A DNA stretch of 64,000 nucleotides from Burkholderia pyrrocinia (GCF_001028665.1 NZ_CP011503.1:372001-436000), one strand, 5' to 3'. Shown: positions 1-9,623, counted from the first letter of the stretch. Program-made: numbers and translations. The notes: generated by a model from the letters alone, not told the origin.

Positions 1-351
1 AAGGATGCGCCGCCGAACCCCGAACACGCGATCACGCCCGAGATGGCCGACAAGGTGATGCATGCGAGCTTCACGATCGGCGACTCGATGATCATGTGCT
101 CTGACGGCGACTGCAGCCAGCCGGGCGGCACGCACGCCGGCTATTCGCTGTCGCTGAACCCGGCGACGGTCGAGGAAGGCCAGAAGCTGTTCAATGCGCT
201 CGCCGACGGCGGCGAAGTGACGATGCCGTTCGGCAAGACGTTCTGGGCGCTCGGCTTCGGGATGGCGAAGGACCGTTTCGGCGTGCACTGGATGGTCAAC
301 GTCGAGGACCTGTCGCAACGCGAGGATCTCGCGAAACGCGCGCAGGGCTGA
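1..351 (+). CDS. VOC-family (PhnB-like) protein, 5' end outside window
   Basis: The reading frame is open from base 1, so the N-terminus lies before the window; the first in-window ATG at 43 is internal. The visible 116 residues carry the second half of a vicinal-oxygen-chelate fold of the PhnB/YjdN type: the strand HASFTIGDSMIMCSDG, a GYSLSLN strand and a C-terminal PFGKTFWALGFGMAKDRFGVHWMVN block that is typical of this family. Members bind small ligands in a dimeric glyoxalase-like fold; most have no assigned substrate. The gene is followed within 4 bases by a strong hairpin terminator. Family call is firm; function is not known. Confidence 0.8.
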   Translation, partial: KDAPPNPEHAITPEMADKVMHASFTIGDSMIMCSDGDCSQPGGTHAGYSLSLNPATVEEGQKLFNALADGGEVTMPFGKTFWALGFGMAKDRFGVHWMVNVEDLSQREDLAKRAQG

Positions 352-354
352 CGC

Positions 355-392
355 AAAAAAACGCCCGCCACCTCGCGGTGGCGGGCGTTTTC
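355..392. terminator. bidirectional rho-independent terminator
   Basis: A 12-bp perfect stem (361-372 with 377-388, loop TCGC) is flanked by A6 on the left and TTTTCG on the right. It can stop the VOC gene on the plus strand and the convergent symporter operon on the minus strand. Confidence 0.9.
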
Positions 393-412
393 GTTGCCCC
401 GCCTCACCCGTC

Positions 413-1963
413 TCAGCTCTCGACGACGTCGAGATAGTCTTCCGGCCGCGTGCGATCTTCCGCATGCGCCATGCCCATCACGCGCACCAGCACGCTCACC
501 GCCACCGACACCACGAGGTTCACGATCAGCGACCACACGGCCGCGTAACCGGGAATCGCGAGGCCGAACAGGTGGATCGTGAAGATCGAGCTCGCGAGCT
601 TCAGCGACACCGCCATCCACGTGCCGCACACGATGCCGGCCGCCCAGCCGACCAGCAGGCCGCGATGGTCGAGCAGCCGCGTGTACAGGCCGAGCACGAT
701 CGCGGGCAGCGTCTGGATGATCCAGATCCCGCCGAGCAGCTGCAGCTGGATCGCATAGGTCAGCGGCAGCCCGAGGATGAACGCGACCGCGCCGACCTTC
801 ACGATCAGCGAAGTGAGCTTCGCGACGTGCGTCTCCTGGTCGTGCGTCATGTTGCGGTTCACGAACTCGCGGTGGATGTTGCGCGTATAGAGGTTCGCGG
901 CGGCGATCGACATGATCGCCGCCGGCACCAGCGCGCCGATGCCGATCGCCGCGAACGCGACGCCGGTGAACCACGACGGGAAATACTCGAGGAACAGCGC
1001 GGGCACCGCGAAGTTCGGGCCGAACGCCTTGAAGTACGGCGCGTACTGCGGCATGTCCTTCACGCCCGCCGCGAGCGCCATGTAGCCGAGCAGCGCGAGC
1101 AGGCCGAGCACGAACGAGTAAGCGGGCAGCATCGCCATGTTGCGGCGGATCGAGTTGCCCGACGACGACGACAGGATGGCCGTGACCGAGTGCGGATACA
1201 GGAACAGCGCGAGCGCCGAGCCGATCGCGAGCGTCACGTACGCGCTGTAGCCGTTCAGGCTCGCCGCGTCCGGCGCCTTCAGCAGCAGCTTCGCGGGCGG
1301 CACGCTCGCGAAGATGTGCCCGAAGCCGCCGAGCTTCGCGGGAATCACGATGACCGCGGCAGCGATCGTGATGTAGATCAGGATGTCCTTCACGATCGCG
1401 ATCATCGCGGGCGCGCGCAGCCCCGACGTGTACGTGTACGCGGCGAGGATCGCGAACGCGATGATCAGCGGCAGGTCGCCGACGAAGCCGGTCGTGTCGA
1501 AACCGAGCGCGCCGATCACCACCTCGATGCCGACGAGCTGCAGCGCGATATACGGCATCGTCGCGAGGATGCCCGTCACCGCGATCGCGAGTGCGAGCAT
1601 CCGGCTGCCGTAGCGCGCGTTGACGAAGTCGGCGGCCGTCACGTAGCCGTGCCGCTTCGCGATGCTCCACAGCTTCGGGAACACGACGAACGCGAACGGA
1701 TAGATCAGGATCGTGTACGGCAGCGCGAAGAAGCCCATCGCGCCGGCGCCGAACACGAGCGCGGGCACCGCGACGAACGTATATGCGGTGTAGAGGTCGC
1801 CGCCGAGCAGGAACCACGTGACGATCGTGCCGAAGCGGCGTCCGCCGAGGCCCCATTCGTCGAGATGGGCGAGATCGCCGCGCCGCCAGTTCGCGGCCAG
1901 GAAGCCGATGATCGTGACGCCGATGAAGAGCAGGACGAAAACGAAGGTTGCGCCGAGATTCAT
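413..1963 (-). CDS. sodium:solute symporter family protein (monocarboxylate permease-like)
   Basis: A 516-residue polytopic membrane protein of the SSS family, most like the MctP monocarboxylate permeases. The N-terminus has a first membrane segment (about residues 5-22), then the conserved WGLGGRRFGTIVTWFLLGGDLYTAYTF region seen in the SSS core, and about 13 hydrophobic segments follow. The start is ATG at 1963 because AGGAGGTG lies 6-10 bases upstream and the ATG overlaps the stop of the DUF3311 gene (ATGA); an in-frame start further upstream would lie inside that gene. DUF3311-SSS pairs are a common two-gene unit. Likely import of short carboxylates such as lactate or acetate; substrate is inferred only. 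Confidence 0.85.
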   Translation of the reverse strand: MNLGATFVFVLLFIGVTIIGFLAANWRRGDLAHLDEWGLGGRRFGTIVTWFLLGGDLYTAYTFVAVPALVFGAGAMGFFALPYTILIYPFAFVVFPKLWSIAKRHGYVTAADFVNARYGSRMLALAIAVTGILATMPYIALQLVGIEVVIGALGFDTTGFVGDLPLIIAFAILAAYTYTSGLRAPAMIAIVKDILIYITIAAAVIVIPAKLGGFGHIFASVPPAKLLLKAPDAASLNGYSAYVTLAIGSALALFLYPHSVTAILSSSSGNSIRRNMAMLPAYSFVLGLLALLGYMALAAGVKDMPQYAPYFKAFGPNFAVPALFLEYFPSWFTGVAFAAIGIGALVPAAIMSIAAANLYTRNIHREFVNRNMTHDQETHVAKLTSLIVKVGAVAFILGLPLTYAIQLQLLGGIWIIQTLPAIVLGLYTRLLDHRGLLVGWAAGIVCGTWMAVSLKLASSIFTIHLFGLAIPGYAAVWSLIVNLVVSVAVSVLVRVMGMAHAEDRTRPEDYLDVVES

Positions 1964-2202
1964 CGCGCACCTCCTTGCGGGCCGCTCGCCTTCCATGCGT
2001 TCTTGGTCTTGAAATACACGAACGCGGTGATCACCGCGCTAATGAAGACCCAAAGCAGCTGGTACCAGTAGAAGAACGGAAAGCCGAACCATTGCGGATC
2101 GACCTTGTTGTACGACGGCACCCAGACCATCGCGATCAGCGGCAGTACCAGCAGCCAGAGCCAGCGCTTCGCGGCCCGGTTGGCGTCGGCATCGTGAGCC
2201 AT
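1960..2202 (-). CDS. DUF3311 small membrane protein
   Basis: An 80-residue protein with two hydrophobic segments (about 14-30 and 48-64) joined by a PQWFGFPFFYWYQLLW linker, the hallmark of DUF3311. A GAGGAGA ribosome site lies just before the ATG. It overlaps the downstream symporter by four bases, so the two are translationally coupled. DUF3311 proteins nearly always accompany SSS permeases and are presumed accessory subunits, although their precise role has not been established. Confidence 0.85.
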   Translation of the reverse strand: MAHDADANRAAKRWLWLLVLPLIAMVWVPSYNKVDPQWFGFPFFYWYQLLWVFISAVITAFVYFKTKNAWKASGPQGGAR

Positions 2203-2401
2203 GACGTCTCCTCATCTTTCCCGGTTATCGATCTTGTTGAGCGGGTACGGCGGCGAGAGGAGCGGCAAAACGGGTAGGCTGCGGCTCCGCTGGCTTCGCG
2301 CCAGTATAGGAGCCGCGAGCACGCGGTCAAGCGGGGGCGAACCCGAGGTGATCCGCCCCTTGTCGCGCAGTTGCACCGGCATGCCGCCGGTGCATGAAGC
2401 G

Positions 2402-3319
2402 TCAGATCGCGAACGAGGTATCGCGTGCACCGGTCGTTTCTTTCAAAGCTTTCACCCACTTGCGCGCGGGCAGCTTCAACGTGTCCTCGATCAGCTTCGC
2501 GCGCGTGTCGAGCTGCGCGAACGGCACGTCGAGCGCAGGGCCCGAGAACGCGATCGCGATCCGGTTGCCGTCGTGCACTTCGGGCAGCGCGATCACGCGG
2601 TGATCGAACGCTGCGTTCAGGTGCTTCATGTTGCGCACGAAGCTCGGATGATCGCCGAACAGGTTGATCGTCGCGATGCCCGCGTCGGCGAGGCAGCCGC
2701 GCACCGCGCGGTAGAACGCGACGCTGTCGAGCACCGGGCCGCGCGCGGTCGCGTCGTACAGGTCGATCTGGAGCGCGCCCGTCGTGCCGCGGTTGGCCGG
2801 ATCGTTGACGAAATCCCATGCGTCGGCTTCGTGCACGGCGAGGCGCGCGTCGTCGGGCGGCATCGCGAACATCGTGCGCGCGGCGACGATCACGGCCGGG
2901 TTCAGTTCGACGGCCTCGACCTTCGCGTGCGGCAGGAAGCGGTGCGAGAACTTGGTCAGCGCGCCGGTGCCGAGCCCGAGCTGCACGATCCGCTCGGGCG
3001 TTTCGAGGAACAGCAGCCACGCCATCATCTGCTGCGCGTACTCGAGCTCGATATGCAGCGGCTTCGAGATCCGCATCGCGCCCTGCACCCATTCGGTACC
3101 GAAGTGCAGGAAGCGCACGCCGCCCTCTTCGGAGAACGTGACGGGCGCGAAGCGCGGCTTGCGCGGCGCTTCGAGCACGGGCACGTCGTCGTGTTCGTCG
3201 ATGTCCGGGCGGCGCTTCACGCGCGGCGGCTGGAGTTTTTCGGAGCCGTTGTAGGAGGACGGCTTGCCTTGCTTGAATGCACGCGCCTCGGCGGACGCGC
3301 GCTTGATCAGTCGGGTCAT
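2402..3319 (-). CDS. spermidine synthase-like protein (methyltransferase fold)
   Basis: A 305-residue soluble protein with a spermidine-synthase-type Rossmann core: EYAQQMMAWLLF, the nucleotide-binding glycine motif LGLGTGALTKF, the acidic strand end KVEAVELNPAVI, and EADAWDFV. It has a 75-residue basic N-terminal extension. The frame is open further upstream to 3517, but ATG 3319 gives the conserved N-terminus MTRLIKRASAEARAFK; the upstream residues show no family features. True polyamine synthases carry additional substrate residues that I could not confirm, so the enzymatic activity is left open. It stands alone, divergent from the ribbon-helix-helix gene at 3488. Confidence 0.75.
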   Translation of the reverse strand: MTRLIKRASAEARAFKQGKPSSYNGSEKLQPPRVKRRPDIDEHDDVPVLEAPRKPRFAPVTFSEEGGVRFLHFGTEWVQGAMRISKPLHIELEYAQQMMAWLLFLETPERIVQLGLGTGALTKFSHRFLPHAKVEAVELNPAVIVAARTMFAMPPDDARLAVHEADAWDFVNDPANRGTTGALQIDLYDATARGPVLDSVAFYRAVRGCLADAGIATINLFGDHPSFVRNMKHLNAAFDHRVIALPEVHDGNRIAIAFSGPALDVPFAQLDTRAKLIEDTLKLPARKWVKALKETTGARDTSFAI

Positions 3320-3487
3320 GATTGAATCTCGCAGGGTGATGCTGGATGAGCGGACGAGAGGATAGCATTGGTGCGGGGTGGTGCCAGAGGAGACAGATTC
3401 ACCGCTACGCTCCGTTGATCGGTCGGCGTGCACCCATGGTCGGCGTGAACGATAATGCATCGCAACCGTGTTGGAGGAAGTTATCCG

Positions 3488-3766
3488 ATGAAGACCGCCA
3501 CCTTTCCATCCGTCCACGTCGAGCCGGAACTGCTCGCCGCTGCCGAACGCGTCCTGGGTGACGGCGAAACGCTATCGAGCTTCGTCGAGCAATCGATCCG
3601 TGAAGGCATCGAGCGTCGCCGGCTTCAAAGCGAGTTCATTGCACGCGGCATTGCGTCCCGCGACAAGGCGATGCACGCGGACCAGTATGTTTCCTCATTC
3701 GTCGTGCTCGAACGGCTGCAATGCCGGCTCGATGCGATGCGTGATCGCCAGCGGCAAGCTCGCTGA
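3488..3766 (+). CDS. YlcI/YnfO-type antitoxin-like protein without a partner toxin
   Basis: A 92-residue protein starting MKTATFPSVHVEPELLAA, with LGDGETLSSFVEQSIREG in the middle: the ribbon-helix-helix pattern of YlcI/YnfO-family antitoxins. GGAGGAAG precedes the ATG by 7 bases, which fixes the start over an in-frame upstream codon at 3455. In this family a ParE-like toxin gene normally overlaps the 3' end. Here the next gene is an unrelated membrane protein and no RelE/ParE-like frame is visible, so this looks like a solitary antitoxin or a repurposed repressor. Confidence 0.65.
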   Translation: MKTATFPSVHVEPELLAAAERVLGDGETLSSFVEQSIREGIERRRLQSEFIARGIASRDKAMHADQYVSSFVVLERLQCRLDAMRDRQRQAR

Positions 3767-3808
3767 CGGAACGATTCGCGTCACAACCGTCGGACGACGA
3801 GGGACCAC

Positions 3809-4063
3809 ATGGCCTCGAACGACAAGAAGATCTGGTTTCCGGCCAAGCGCTACGGATGGGGATGGGGGTTGCCGGTCGCGTGGCAGGGCTGGCTCGTGCT
3901 GCTGCTGTTCGTGATCGGGATCGTTGCGAGCGCTTGGCTGCTGCCGCCGCACAAGTCACCGTTCGCGTACGGCGCCTGCATCGTGGTGCTGTCCGCTTTG
4001 CTGATCGCCGTATGCTGGATCAAGGGCGAGAAGCCCGGGTGGAGATGGGGCAAGGACGATTGA
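3809..4063 (+). CDS. small two-helix membrane protein, function unknown
   Basis: An 84-residue protein with an N-terminal WFPAKRYGWGWGLPVAWQGW segment, two hydrophobic helices (about 29-48 and 55-73) and a short charged tail ending KPGWRWGKDD. The Trp/Gly-rich N-terminus is shared by a widespread family of unknown function. It begins 42 bases after the antitoxin-like gene and may be co-transcribed with it. No catalytic motif is visible. Confidence 0.7.
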   Translation: MASNDKKIWFPAKRYGWGWGLPVAWQGWLVLLLFVIGIVASAWLLPPHKSPFAYGACIVVLSALLIAVCWIKGEKPGWRWGKDD

Positions 4064-4105
4064 GCGTTGGGAGCGAGCCCGCACTCCGTGGCACTCATAC
4101 CGGCG

Positions 4106-4582
4106 TCAGCCGCGAATCGCCCGCCACTGCACCAGCTTCTGCTCGAACGACAGCATCGCATTCGCCGGGCTCGACGAAGGCAGCACCAGCGTCTCGTACC
4201 CGGCCCTGCCGATCACGTCGGCAAACCGCCCTGCCGTCTTGCCGTTGAAGCACACGCGCTTCAGCAATGGCGCATGCTCCCGCAACGAATCGAAATCGTT
4301 CGGCTCCGCGTTGCGGATCGCCGAATCGAGGCTGCCCTCGCGATGACACGCGGCAAGCACGTCCCAGATACCGATCCCGTGCGTCAGCACGCGCTCGAGC
4401 CGTTCATCGTACGCAAGCTCGTGCAGCCCGTGCTCGCCGAGCACCGTGCCGAGCAGCCGCCAGAACTGGTTGCGCGGATGCGCGTAATACTGCGCGGCAT
4501 CGAGCGATGCCTCGCCCGGAAAGCTGCCGAGGATCATCGTATGCGTATTCGGCCCGACCACCGGCCCGAAACCCTGCAGCAT
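4106..4582 (-). CDS. hypoxanthine/uracil-DNA glycosylase, UDG family 6-like
   Basis: A 158-residue DNA-repair glycosylase. Residues 18-40 (LGSFPGEASLDAAQYYAHP) form the first family motif, and LPSSSPAN (about 134-141) is the second. This combination marks the single-domain family 6 enzymes that remove deaminated bases such as hypoxanthine from DNA. The ATG overlaps the upstream ubiC stop (ATGA), giving a htpG-ubiC-glycosylase run with almost no spacing. Assignment to the UDG superfamily is secure; the preferred lesion is inferred from family knowledge. Confidence 0.85.
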   Translation of the reverse strand: MLQGFGPVVGPNTHTMILGSFPGEASLDAAQYYAHPRNQFWRLLGTVLGEHGLHELAYDERLERVLTHGIGIWDVLAACHREGSLDSAIRNAEPNDFDSLREHAPLLKRVCFNGKTAGRFADVIGRAGYETLVLPSSSPANAMLSFEQKLVQWRAIRG

Positions 4583-5181
4583 CACGCGCCTCCGCCCGTG
4601 CCGCCCGAACGCGGCCCGTCGCCGTGCGCGTCGAGATGGCGCCACAGCGCCGGCAGCATGCACTCGGTGACCATCAGCGGTTTGCCGTGACGCTGGAACA
4701 CCGAGCGCCGCGCAGCAAATGAATGCGGCGCGCGCGCGCCTGCGCCAAGCGCATGGCTCGCAAGCGCATACAGCGGATGGCCAGCAATCACGCGCCGGCT
4801 GACCAGCGCCGAGCGCTCGACCTGCGGATCGCTGTACAGCAGCTCCGCGAGCGGCCGCGTGCGCAGCCGCCGCATTGCCTGCCACACGCCCTTGCTGGCG
4901 GCGAGCGGCACGATGCTGTGCGCGGCGACGTACGGCGTACCGTCGACCGACAGGATCACCTCGCGCACCCACATCGGCGCGCGCGGCAAAGTGGCAAGCG
5001 CGTCGGGCTCGTCGAACCATGGACAGTCGACGGCCTCGCGCGTCACGCGCACGTTCACGCGGCCGAGCCGCGCGAGATGCGCGGTCAGCGATCCGCCGCG
5101 CGTCAGCCAGTCGCGCTGGTCGAGCGTACAGCCAGGCCGCGGCGTCTCGCGCCAGCCGGCCTGTCCGCCGTCGAATCGCAT
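4582..5181 (-). CDS. ubiC: chorismate lyase (chorismate--pyruvate lyase)
   Basis: A 199-residue cytoplasmic enzyme that converts chorismate to 4-hydroxybenzoate plus pyruvate, the first step of ubiquinone synthesis. Recognisable blocks are [17 protein letters not shown] (about 24-40), [20 protein letters not shown] (71-90), a [16 protein letters not shown] block, and the C-terminal [18 protein letters not shown] that closes over the product. The arginine in WVREV corresponds to the conserved active-site region. ATG 5181 lies 8 bases after the htpG stop, and the 3' end overlaps the glycosylase gene. Confidence 0.9.
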   Translation of the reverse strand: MRFDGGQAGWRETPRPGCTLDQRDWLTRGGSLTAHLARLGRVNVRVTREAVDCPWFDEPDALATLPRAPMWVREVILSVDGTPYVAAHSIVPLAASKGVWQAMRRLRTRPLAELLYSDPQVERSALVSRRVIAGHPLYALASHALGAGARAPHSFAARRSVFQRHGKPLMVTECMLPALWRHLDAHGDGPRSGGTGGGA

Positions 5182-5189
5182 GCGCACGT

Positions 5190-7088
5190 TCACGCGGCGC
5201 GCGACAGCAGCAGTGCGTTGGTCCGCTTCACGAAGCTCGCCGGATCGTCGAGCATGCCGCCTTCGGCCAGCAGTGCCTGGTCGAACAGCAGATGGCACCA
5301 GTCGCCGAAATCGGCGCTGTCGGCGTTCAACAGCTTCACGAGCGCGTGCTCGGGGTTGATCTCGAGGATCGGCTGCATCGCCGGCGCGTTCTGGCCGGCC
5401 GCCTTCAGCATCCGCTGCAGGTAGCCGCTCATGTCGTTGTCGTCCGCGACGAGGCACGACGGCGAATCGGTCAGGCGGAACGTGACGCGCACTTCCTTCA
5501 CCTTGTCGCCGAGCGCTTCCTTCATCTTCTCGACGACAGGCTTGATCGCCTCGCCCGCCTGTTCCTGCGCCTTCTTCTCTTCGTCGTTCAGCTCGCCGAG
5601 ATCGAGGTCGCCGCGCGCAACGCTCGCGAGCGGCTTGCCGTCGAACTCATTGAGGAACGACAGCATCCATTCGTCGACGCGATCGGTCAGCAGCAGCACC
5701 TCGACGCCCTTCTTGCGGAACACTTCGAGATGCGGGCTGTTCTTCGCGGCCTGCCATGCGTCGGCCGTCACGTAGTAGATCTTGCTCTGCTCGGGCTTCA
5801 TGCGCGACACGTAGTCGGCGAGCGACACGTCCTGCGCGTCGGTATCGCCGTGCGTCGACGCGAAGCGCAGCAGCTTCGCGATGCGCTCGCGGTTCGCGTG
5901 ATCTTCGCCGAGGCCTTCCTTCAGCACCTGGCCGAACGCGCCCCAGAACGTCTTGTACTTCTCCTTGCCGGCATCCTCTTCCGCGTTCGCGAGCTCTTCG
6001 AGCATCGACAGCGCGCGCTTCGTCACGCCTTCGCGAATCGCCTTCACGTCGCGGCTTTCCTGCAGGATCTCGCGCGACACGTTCAGCGGCAGGTCGGCCG
6101 AATCGACGACGCCCTTCACGAAGCGCAGGTATTGCGGCAGCAGCTGCTCGGCGTCGTCCATGATGAACACGCGCTTCACGTACAGCTTCAGGCCGCCGCG
6201 ATAATCGCGGTTCCACAGGTCGAACGGCGCATGCGACGGCACGAACAGCAGTTGCGTGTATTCGCTGCGGCCCTCGACGCGGTTATGCGTCCACGTGAGC
6301 GGATCCTGATGGTCGTGCGCGACGTGCTGGTAGAACTGCGTGTACTGCTCGTCGGTGATGTCGCCCTTCGAACGCGTCCACAGCGCGCTCGCCTGGTTGA
6401 CGGTCTCGTCCTCGTCCTTCAGGACCATCTCGCCCTTTTCCTGATCCCATTCTTCCTTCTGCATCAGGATCGGCAGCGCGATGTGGTCGGAGTACTTCTG
6501 GATGATCGACTTCAGGCGATGCGACGACAGCAGCTCGTCCTCGCCTTCGCGCAGGTGCAGCGTGATCGTCGTGCCGCGCTGTACGCGCTCGATCGCGTCG
6601 ATCGTGAAATCACCCTCGCCCGCGCTTTCCCAGCGCACGGCTTCGTTCGCCGGCAAGCCCGCGCGGCGCGTCTCGACGGTGATCTTGTCCGCGACGATGA
6701 AGCCCGAGTAGAAGCCGACGCCGAACTGGCCGATCAGCGCCGCATCCTTCTGCTGGTCGCCGGACAGCTTCGTGAAGAATTCCTTGGTGCCCGAACGCGC
6801 GATCGTACCGAGGTTCGCGATCGCCTCGTCGCGGCTCATGCCGATGCCGTTGTCGTCGATCGTGATCGTGCGCGCGGCCTTGTCGTAGCCGATGCGGATG
6901 CGCAGGTTCGGATCGTTCTCGTACAGCGCGTTGTCCGCGAGCCCCTCGAAACGCAGCTTGTCGGCCGCGTCGGACGCATTCGACACCAGTTCGCGCAGGA
7001 AGATTTCCTTGTTGCTGTAGAGCGAATGGATCATCAGGTGGAGGAGTTGCTTGACCTCTGCCTGAAAGCTCATCGTTTCGTGTGCCAT
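5190..7088 (-). CDS. htpG: molecular chaperone HtpG (bacterial Hsp90)
   Basis: A 632-residue chaperone, full length for the family. The N-terminal ATPase begins at [17 protein letters not shown]; the Hsp90 signature [18 protein letters not shown] spans about 24-41, with DNGIGM and [11 protein letters not shown] as the Bergerat-fold loops. The middle domain carries the NVSREILQ catalytic-loop motif, and the C-terminal dimerisation domain ends in the gene's final 100 codons. It helps fold and stabilise client proteins under heat and oxidative stress. No clear sigma-32 promoter was recognised in the 155 bases upstream. Confidence 0.97.
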   Translation of the reverse strand: MAHETMSFQAEVKQLLHLMIHSLYSNKEIFLRELVSNASDAADKLRFEGLADNALYENDPNLRIRIGYDKAARTITIDDNGIGMSRDEAIANLGTIARSGTKEFFTKLSGDQQKDAALIGQFGVGFYSGFIVADKITVETRRAGLPANEAVRWESAGEGDFTIDAIERVQRGTTITLHLREGEDELLSSHRLKSIIQKYSDHIALPILMQKEEWDQEKGEMVLKDEDETVNQASALWTRSKGDITDEQYTQFYQHVAHDHQDPLTWTHNRVEGRSEYTQLLFVPSHAPFDLWNRDYRGGLKLYVKRVFIMDDAEQLLPQYLRFVKGVVDSADLPLNVSREILQESRDVKAIREGVTKRALSMLEELANAEEDAGKEKYKTFWGAFGQVLKEGLGEDHANRERIAKLLRFASTHGDTDAQDVSLADYVSRMKPEQSKIYYVTADAWQAAKNSPHLEVFRKKGVEVLLLTDRVDEWMLSFLNEFDGKPLASVARGDLDLGELNDEEKKAQEQAGEAIKPVVEKMKEALGDKVKEVRVTFRLTDSPSCLVADDNDMSGYLQRMLKAAGQNAPAMQPILEINPEHALVKLLNADSADFGDWCHLLFDQALLAEGGMLDDPASFVKRTNALLLSRAA

Positions 7089-7243
7089 GGATGCTGTTTC
7101 CTCTTACTTGAACTGGTGAAATGGTGGGCGCAGGCGCCCGGCGCGCGATGCCGGCAAGCCCGTGAAGGACGTCCGCCCGGCGCAAGCGGTTTGCGCGCGT
7201 ATCTGGGGACGGCGCGCGTGATTTCAAGGGTCGGCGTGCCGCG

Positions 7244-8701
7244 TCACGACGCGCGCCGCACGGCCGAGTCGATATAGCCGGCAAGCAACCCCGGCAGCGC
7301 CGGATCGCCGCAGTTCGCGACGTTGAAGCGCATCCATGTCGACGGCGATTGCTGCGGCGAGAACAGGCTGCCCGGCGTCAGCAGAAAGCCGGCCTCGTGC
7401 GCGACCGCCGCGAGCGCGTCCGAATCGACGCCCGTGTCGGCCCACAGGAACATCCCGGCCGCCGGCATCGCGAAGAGCCCGAGCCCCGTGCGCTCGAGCA
7501 TCCGCGCGGTCTTGTCGCGCACGCCGTCGAGCCGCGCGCGCAGCCGCTCGACATGGCGCCGGTAATGCCCCTCGGTCAGGATCTTGTAAAGCACGCGCTC
7601 GTTGAGCTCGGGTGTCGTCATCCCGACCAGCATCTTCTGGTCGGTGACCGCCTTCGCGATCTCCGGCGCGCACGCGACGTAGCCGACCCGCAGGTTCGCC
7701 GCGAGCGTCTTCGAATAGCTGCCGAGGTAGATCACGCGCTTCAACTGGTCGAGGCTCGCGAGGCGCGTGGCCGGATAGCTCGGCGGGCACAGGTCGCCGT
7801 ACACGTCGTCCTCGACGACGAGGAAGTCGTACGCCTCCGCGAGCTTCAGGATCCGGAACGCCTGCGCGGCCGACAGCGACGTGCCGGTCGGGTTCTGCAG
7901 CACCGAATTGATCACGAGCATCTTCGGCCGCCACATCTGCACGAGCGTCTCGAGCGCGTCGAGATCGGGGCCGTCCGGCGTGTACGGCATCCCGACGAGC
8001 TGCGCGCCCTGCGACGCGAAGCGGCCGAACATCTGGAACCACGCGGGATCGCCGACGATCACCGCGTCGCCGGGCCGCACGTAGATCCGCGAAATCAGGT
8101 CGATCGCCTGCGTGATCCCCGATACGAGCACGAGCTGGTCGGGCGTCGCGCCGATCTCGACTTCGGCGAGGCGCGTCTGCAGTTGCTGGCGCAGCGGCAG
8201 GAAACCCTGCGCGGTGCCGAAGCCGAGCATCTGCGCGCCCGACTGGCGCCCGAGCGCGCGCAGCGCGCCGGTGATCAGCTCGCCGTCGAGCCAGCGGCCC
8301 GGCAGGTAGCCGAGACCGGGCCCCTTTTCCGGGCTGACGGTGTGCAGCATGTTGCGCAGCAGCCAGACGACGTCGATCGTGTTGTGCACGGGCGCGGCTT
8401 CGGACCCGCGCGCCAGGTTGTCGACCGGCTGCGGGCCGGCCGTGCGCTCGCGCACGTAGAAGCCGGAGCCGCGCCGCGAGTCGAGGTAACCCTGCGCGAC
8501 GAGGCGCTCGTACGCCTCGACGACGGTAAAGCGCGACACGCTCTTGTCGAGCGCGAGCTTGCGGATCGACGGCATCCGCATGCCGGGACGGAACACGCGT
8601 TCGTCGATGCGCCGCCGGGCCCACTGGACAAGCTGGTCGACGAGCGTGAGCGTGGCCGTATCGTGCGGCGCGGGAATCTGGGCGAGTGGAACGGTGGACA
8701 T
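7244..8701 (-). CDS. MocR-type regulator: GntR winged helix fused to aminotransferase fold
   Basis: A 485-residue fusion. Residues about 15-80 are a GntR winged helix (GMRMPSIRKLALDKSVSRFTVVEAYERL), joined by a linker to a fold-type I aminotransferase domain whose PLP-binding lysine is Lys331 in GSYSKTLAANLRVGYV. MocR proteins sense PLP or amino-compound ligands and control a neighbouring divergent gene. ATG 8701 is preferred because GGAG lies about 8 bases upstream; a TTG 15 bases earlier lacks a ribosome site. The divergent genes here are a glyoxalase-like protein and an EamA exporter, which are therefore the likely targets. Confidence 0.88.
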   Translation of the reverse strand: MSTVPLAQIPAPHDTATLTLVDQLVQWARRRIDERVFRPGMRMPSIRKLALDKSVSRFTVVEAYERLVAQGYLDSRRGSGFYVRERTAGPQPVDNLARGSEAAPVHNTIDVVWLLRNMLHTVSPEKGPGLGYLPGRWLDGELITGALRALGRQSGAQMLGFGTAQGFLPLRQQLQTRLAEVEIGATPDQLVLVSGITQAIDLISRIYVRPGDAVIVGDPAWFQMFGRFASQGAQLVGMPYTPDGPDLDALETLVQMWRPKMLVINSVLQNPTGTSLSAAQAFRILKLAEAYDFLVVEDDVYGDLCPPSYPATRLASLDQLKRVIYLGSYSKTLAANLRVGYVACAPEIAKAVTDQKMLVGMTTPELNERVLYKILTEGHYRRHVERLRARLDGVRDKTARMLERTGLGLFAMPAAGMFLWADTGVDSDALAAVAHEAGFLLTPGSLFSPQQSPSTWMRFNVANCGDPALPGLLAGYIDSAVRRAS

Positions 8702-8713
8702 GGGCGGCAGCTC

Positions 8714-8778
8714 CAACTGTACCGAAGGCTATCGCGCCGATTGTACCGTTACTGTGCCGGTGTCGACGATTACAGTTG
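8714..8778. promoter_or_regulatory. candidate MocR operator, repeats in divergent promoter region
   Basis: Between the MocR gene and the plus-strand genes are three similarly oriented copies of a TGTACCG-like motif (8716-8724 ACTGTACCG, 8741-8748 TTGTACCG, 8751-8759 ACTGTGCCG) and an outer inverted pair CAACTGTA (8714-8721) / TACAGTTG (8771-8778). MocR regulators usually bind direct repeats at such places. Confidence 0.5.
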
Positions 8779-8930
8779 ACCGCAATGGCGACCGTGCGGC
8801 CGCCGTTCCGGCCCCGCCGCACCGGGAACCGCGCCGACCGGCCCGTCCGCGGCCCATGCGCCGGCCGGTCCGGCAACCGCCCGGCGCATCGCCCGCCTAC
8901 CATGACACTTTCGCTTCCCGACCGACGTTC

Positions 8931-9623
8931 ATGCCAGCCCGCTCCCTGACACTCGACCACCTCGTGATCGCCGCACGCACACTCGACGACGGCGTGCGCC
9001 ATGTCGCCGACGCGCTCGGCATCGAACCGGCCGGCGGCGGCCGCCACCCGCTGATGCGGACCCACAATGCGCTGTTCGGCGCATGGGGCGGGCTCTACCT
9101 CGAAGTGATCGCGATCGACCCCGACGCCCCCGCCCCGGACGACGGCGCAGCGCCGCCGCGCGCGCGGCTGTTCGCGCTCGACGATCCGGCGATGCAAGCC
9201 CGGCTCGCGCAGGGCCCGTTTCTCGCGCACTGGGTCGCCCGTGTCGACCGCCCGCGCCTGCTCGCGCTGTGGCAAAGCCAGTACCCGGCCCGCATCCCGC
9301 CCGTCGTCGCGATGCGGCGCGGCGACCTGAGCTGGGGCCTCACGGTGCCCGACGACGGCGCGTTCCCTGCCTGGCAGGGTTCGGGCGACGGCCTCGTGCC
9401 GTCGCTGATCCAGTGGGACAGCCCGCACCACCCGGCCGAATCGCTGCCGCCCGACGGCGTCGCGCTGAAGGCGCTCAAGGGCACCCACCCGCGTGCGGAC
9501 GCGATCCGCGAGCAGCTCGACTGGCTCGGCGCCGCGCATCTGCTCGATCTCGAAACCGGCGACGGCCCGCCCGCGCTGGTCGCCGAATTCGACACGCCGC
9601 AAGGTGCGCGCACGCTGCGCTGA
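8931..9623 (+). CDS. glyoxalase-like domain (VOC superfamily) protein
   Basis: A 230-residue soluble protein opening with SLTLDHLVIAARTLDDGVRHV and a HPLMRTHNALFGAWGGLYLEVIAIDP block, the pattern of the PF13468-type glyoxalase_3 domain. His and Glu residues in DHLVIA and YLEVIA are positioned as in metal-binding VOC proteins. It starts 230 bases from the divergent MocR gene and is followed 46 bases later by an EamA exporter, so the two are probably one transcript under MocR control. Substrate unknown. Confidence 0.8.
   Translation: MPARSLTLDHLVIAARTLDDGVRHVADALGIEPAGGGRHPLMRTHNALFGAWGGLYLEVIAIDPDAPAPDDGAAPPRARLFALDDPAMQARLAQGPFLAHWVARVDRPRLLALWQSQYPARIPPVVAMRRGDLSWGLTVPDDGAFPAWQGSGDGLVPSLIQWDSPHHPAESLPPDGVALKALKGTHPRADAIREQLDWLGAAHLLDLETGDGPPALVAEFDTPQGARTLR

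Noticed and set aside
3558-3914. A plus-strand frame overlapping the antitoxin-like gene as its toxin
   Set aside because: Ser/Arg/Cys-rich composition, no RelE/ParE features, and it runs through the start of the next gene.
4875-7277. An 800-codon plus-strand frame opposite htpG and ubiC
   Set aside because: It is a high-GC shadow: Arg/Ala/His-rich composition, no family features, fully antisense to well-supported genes.
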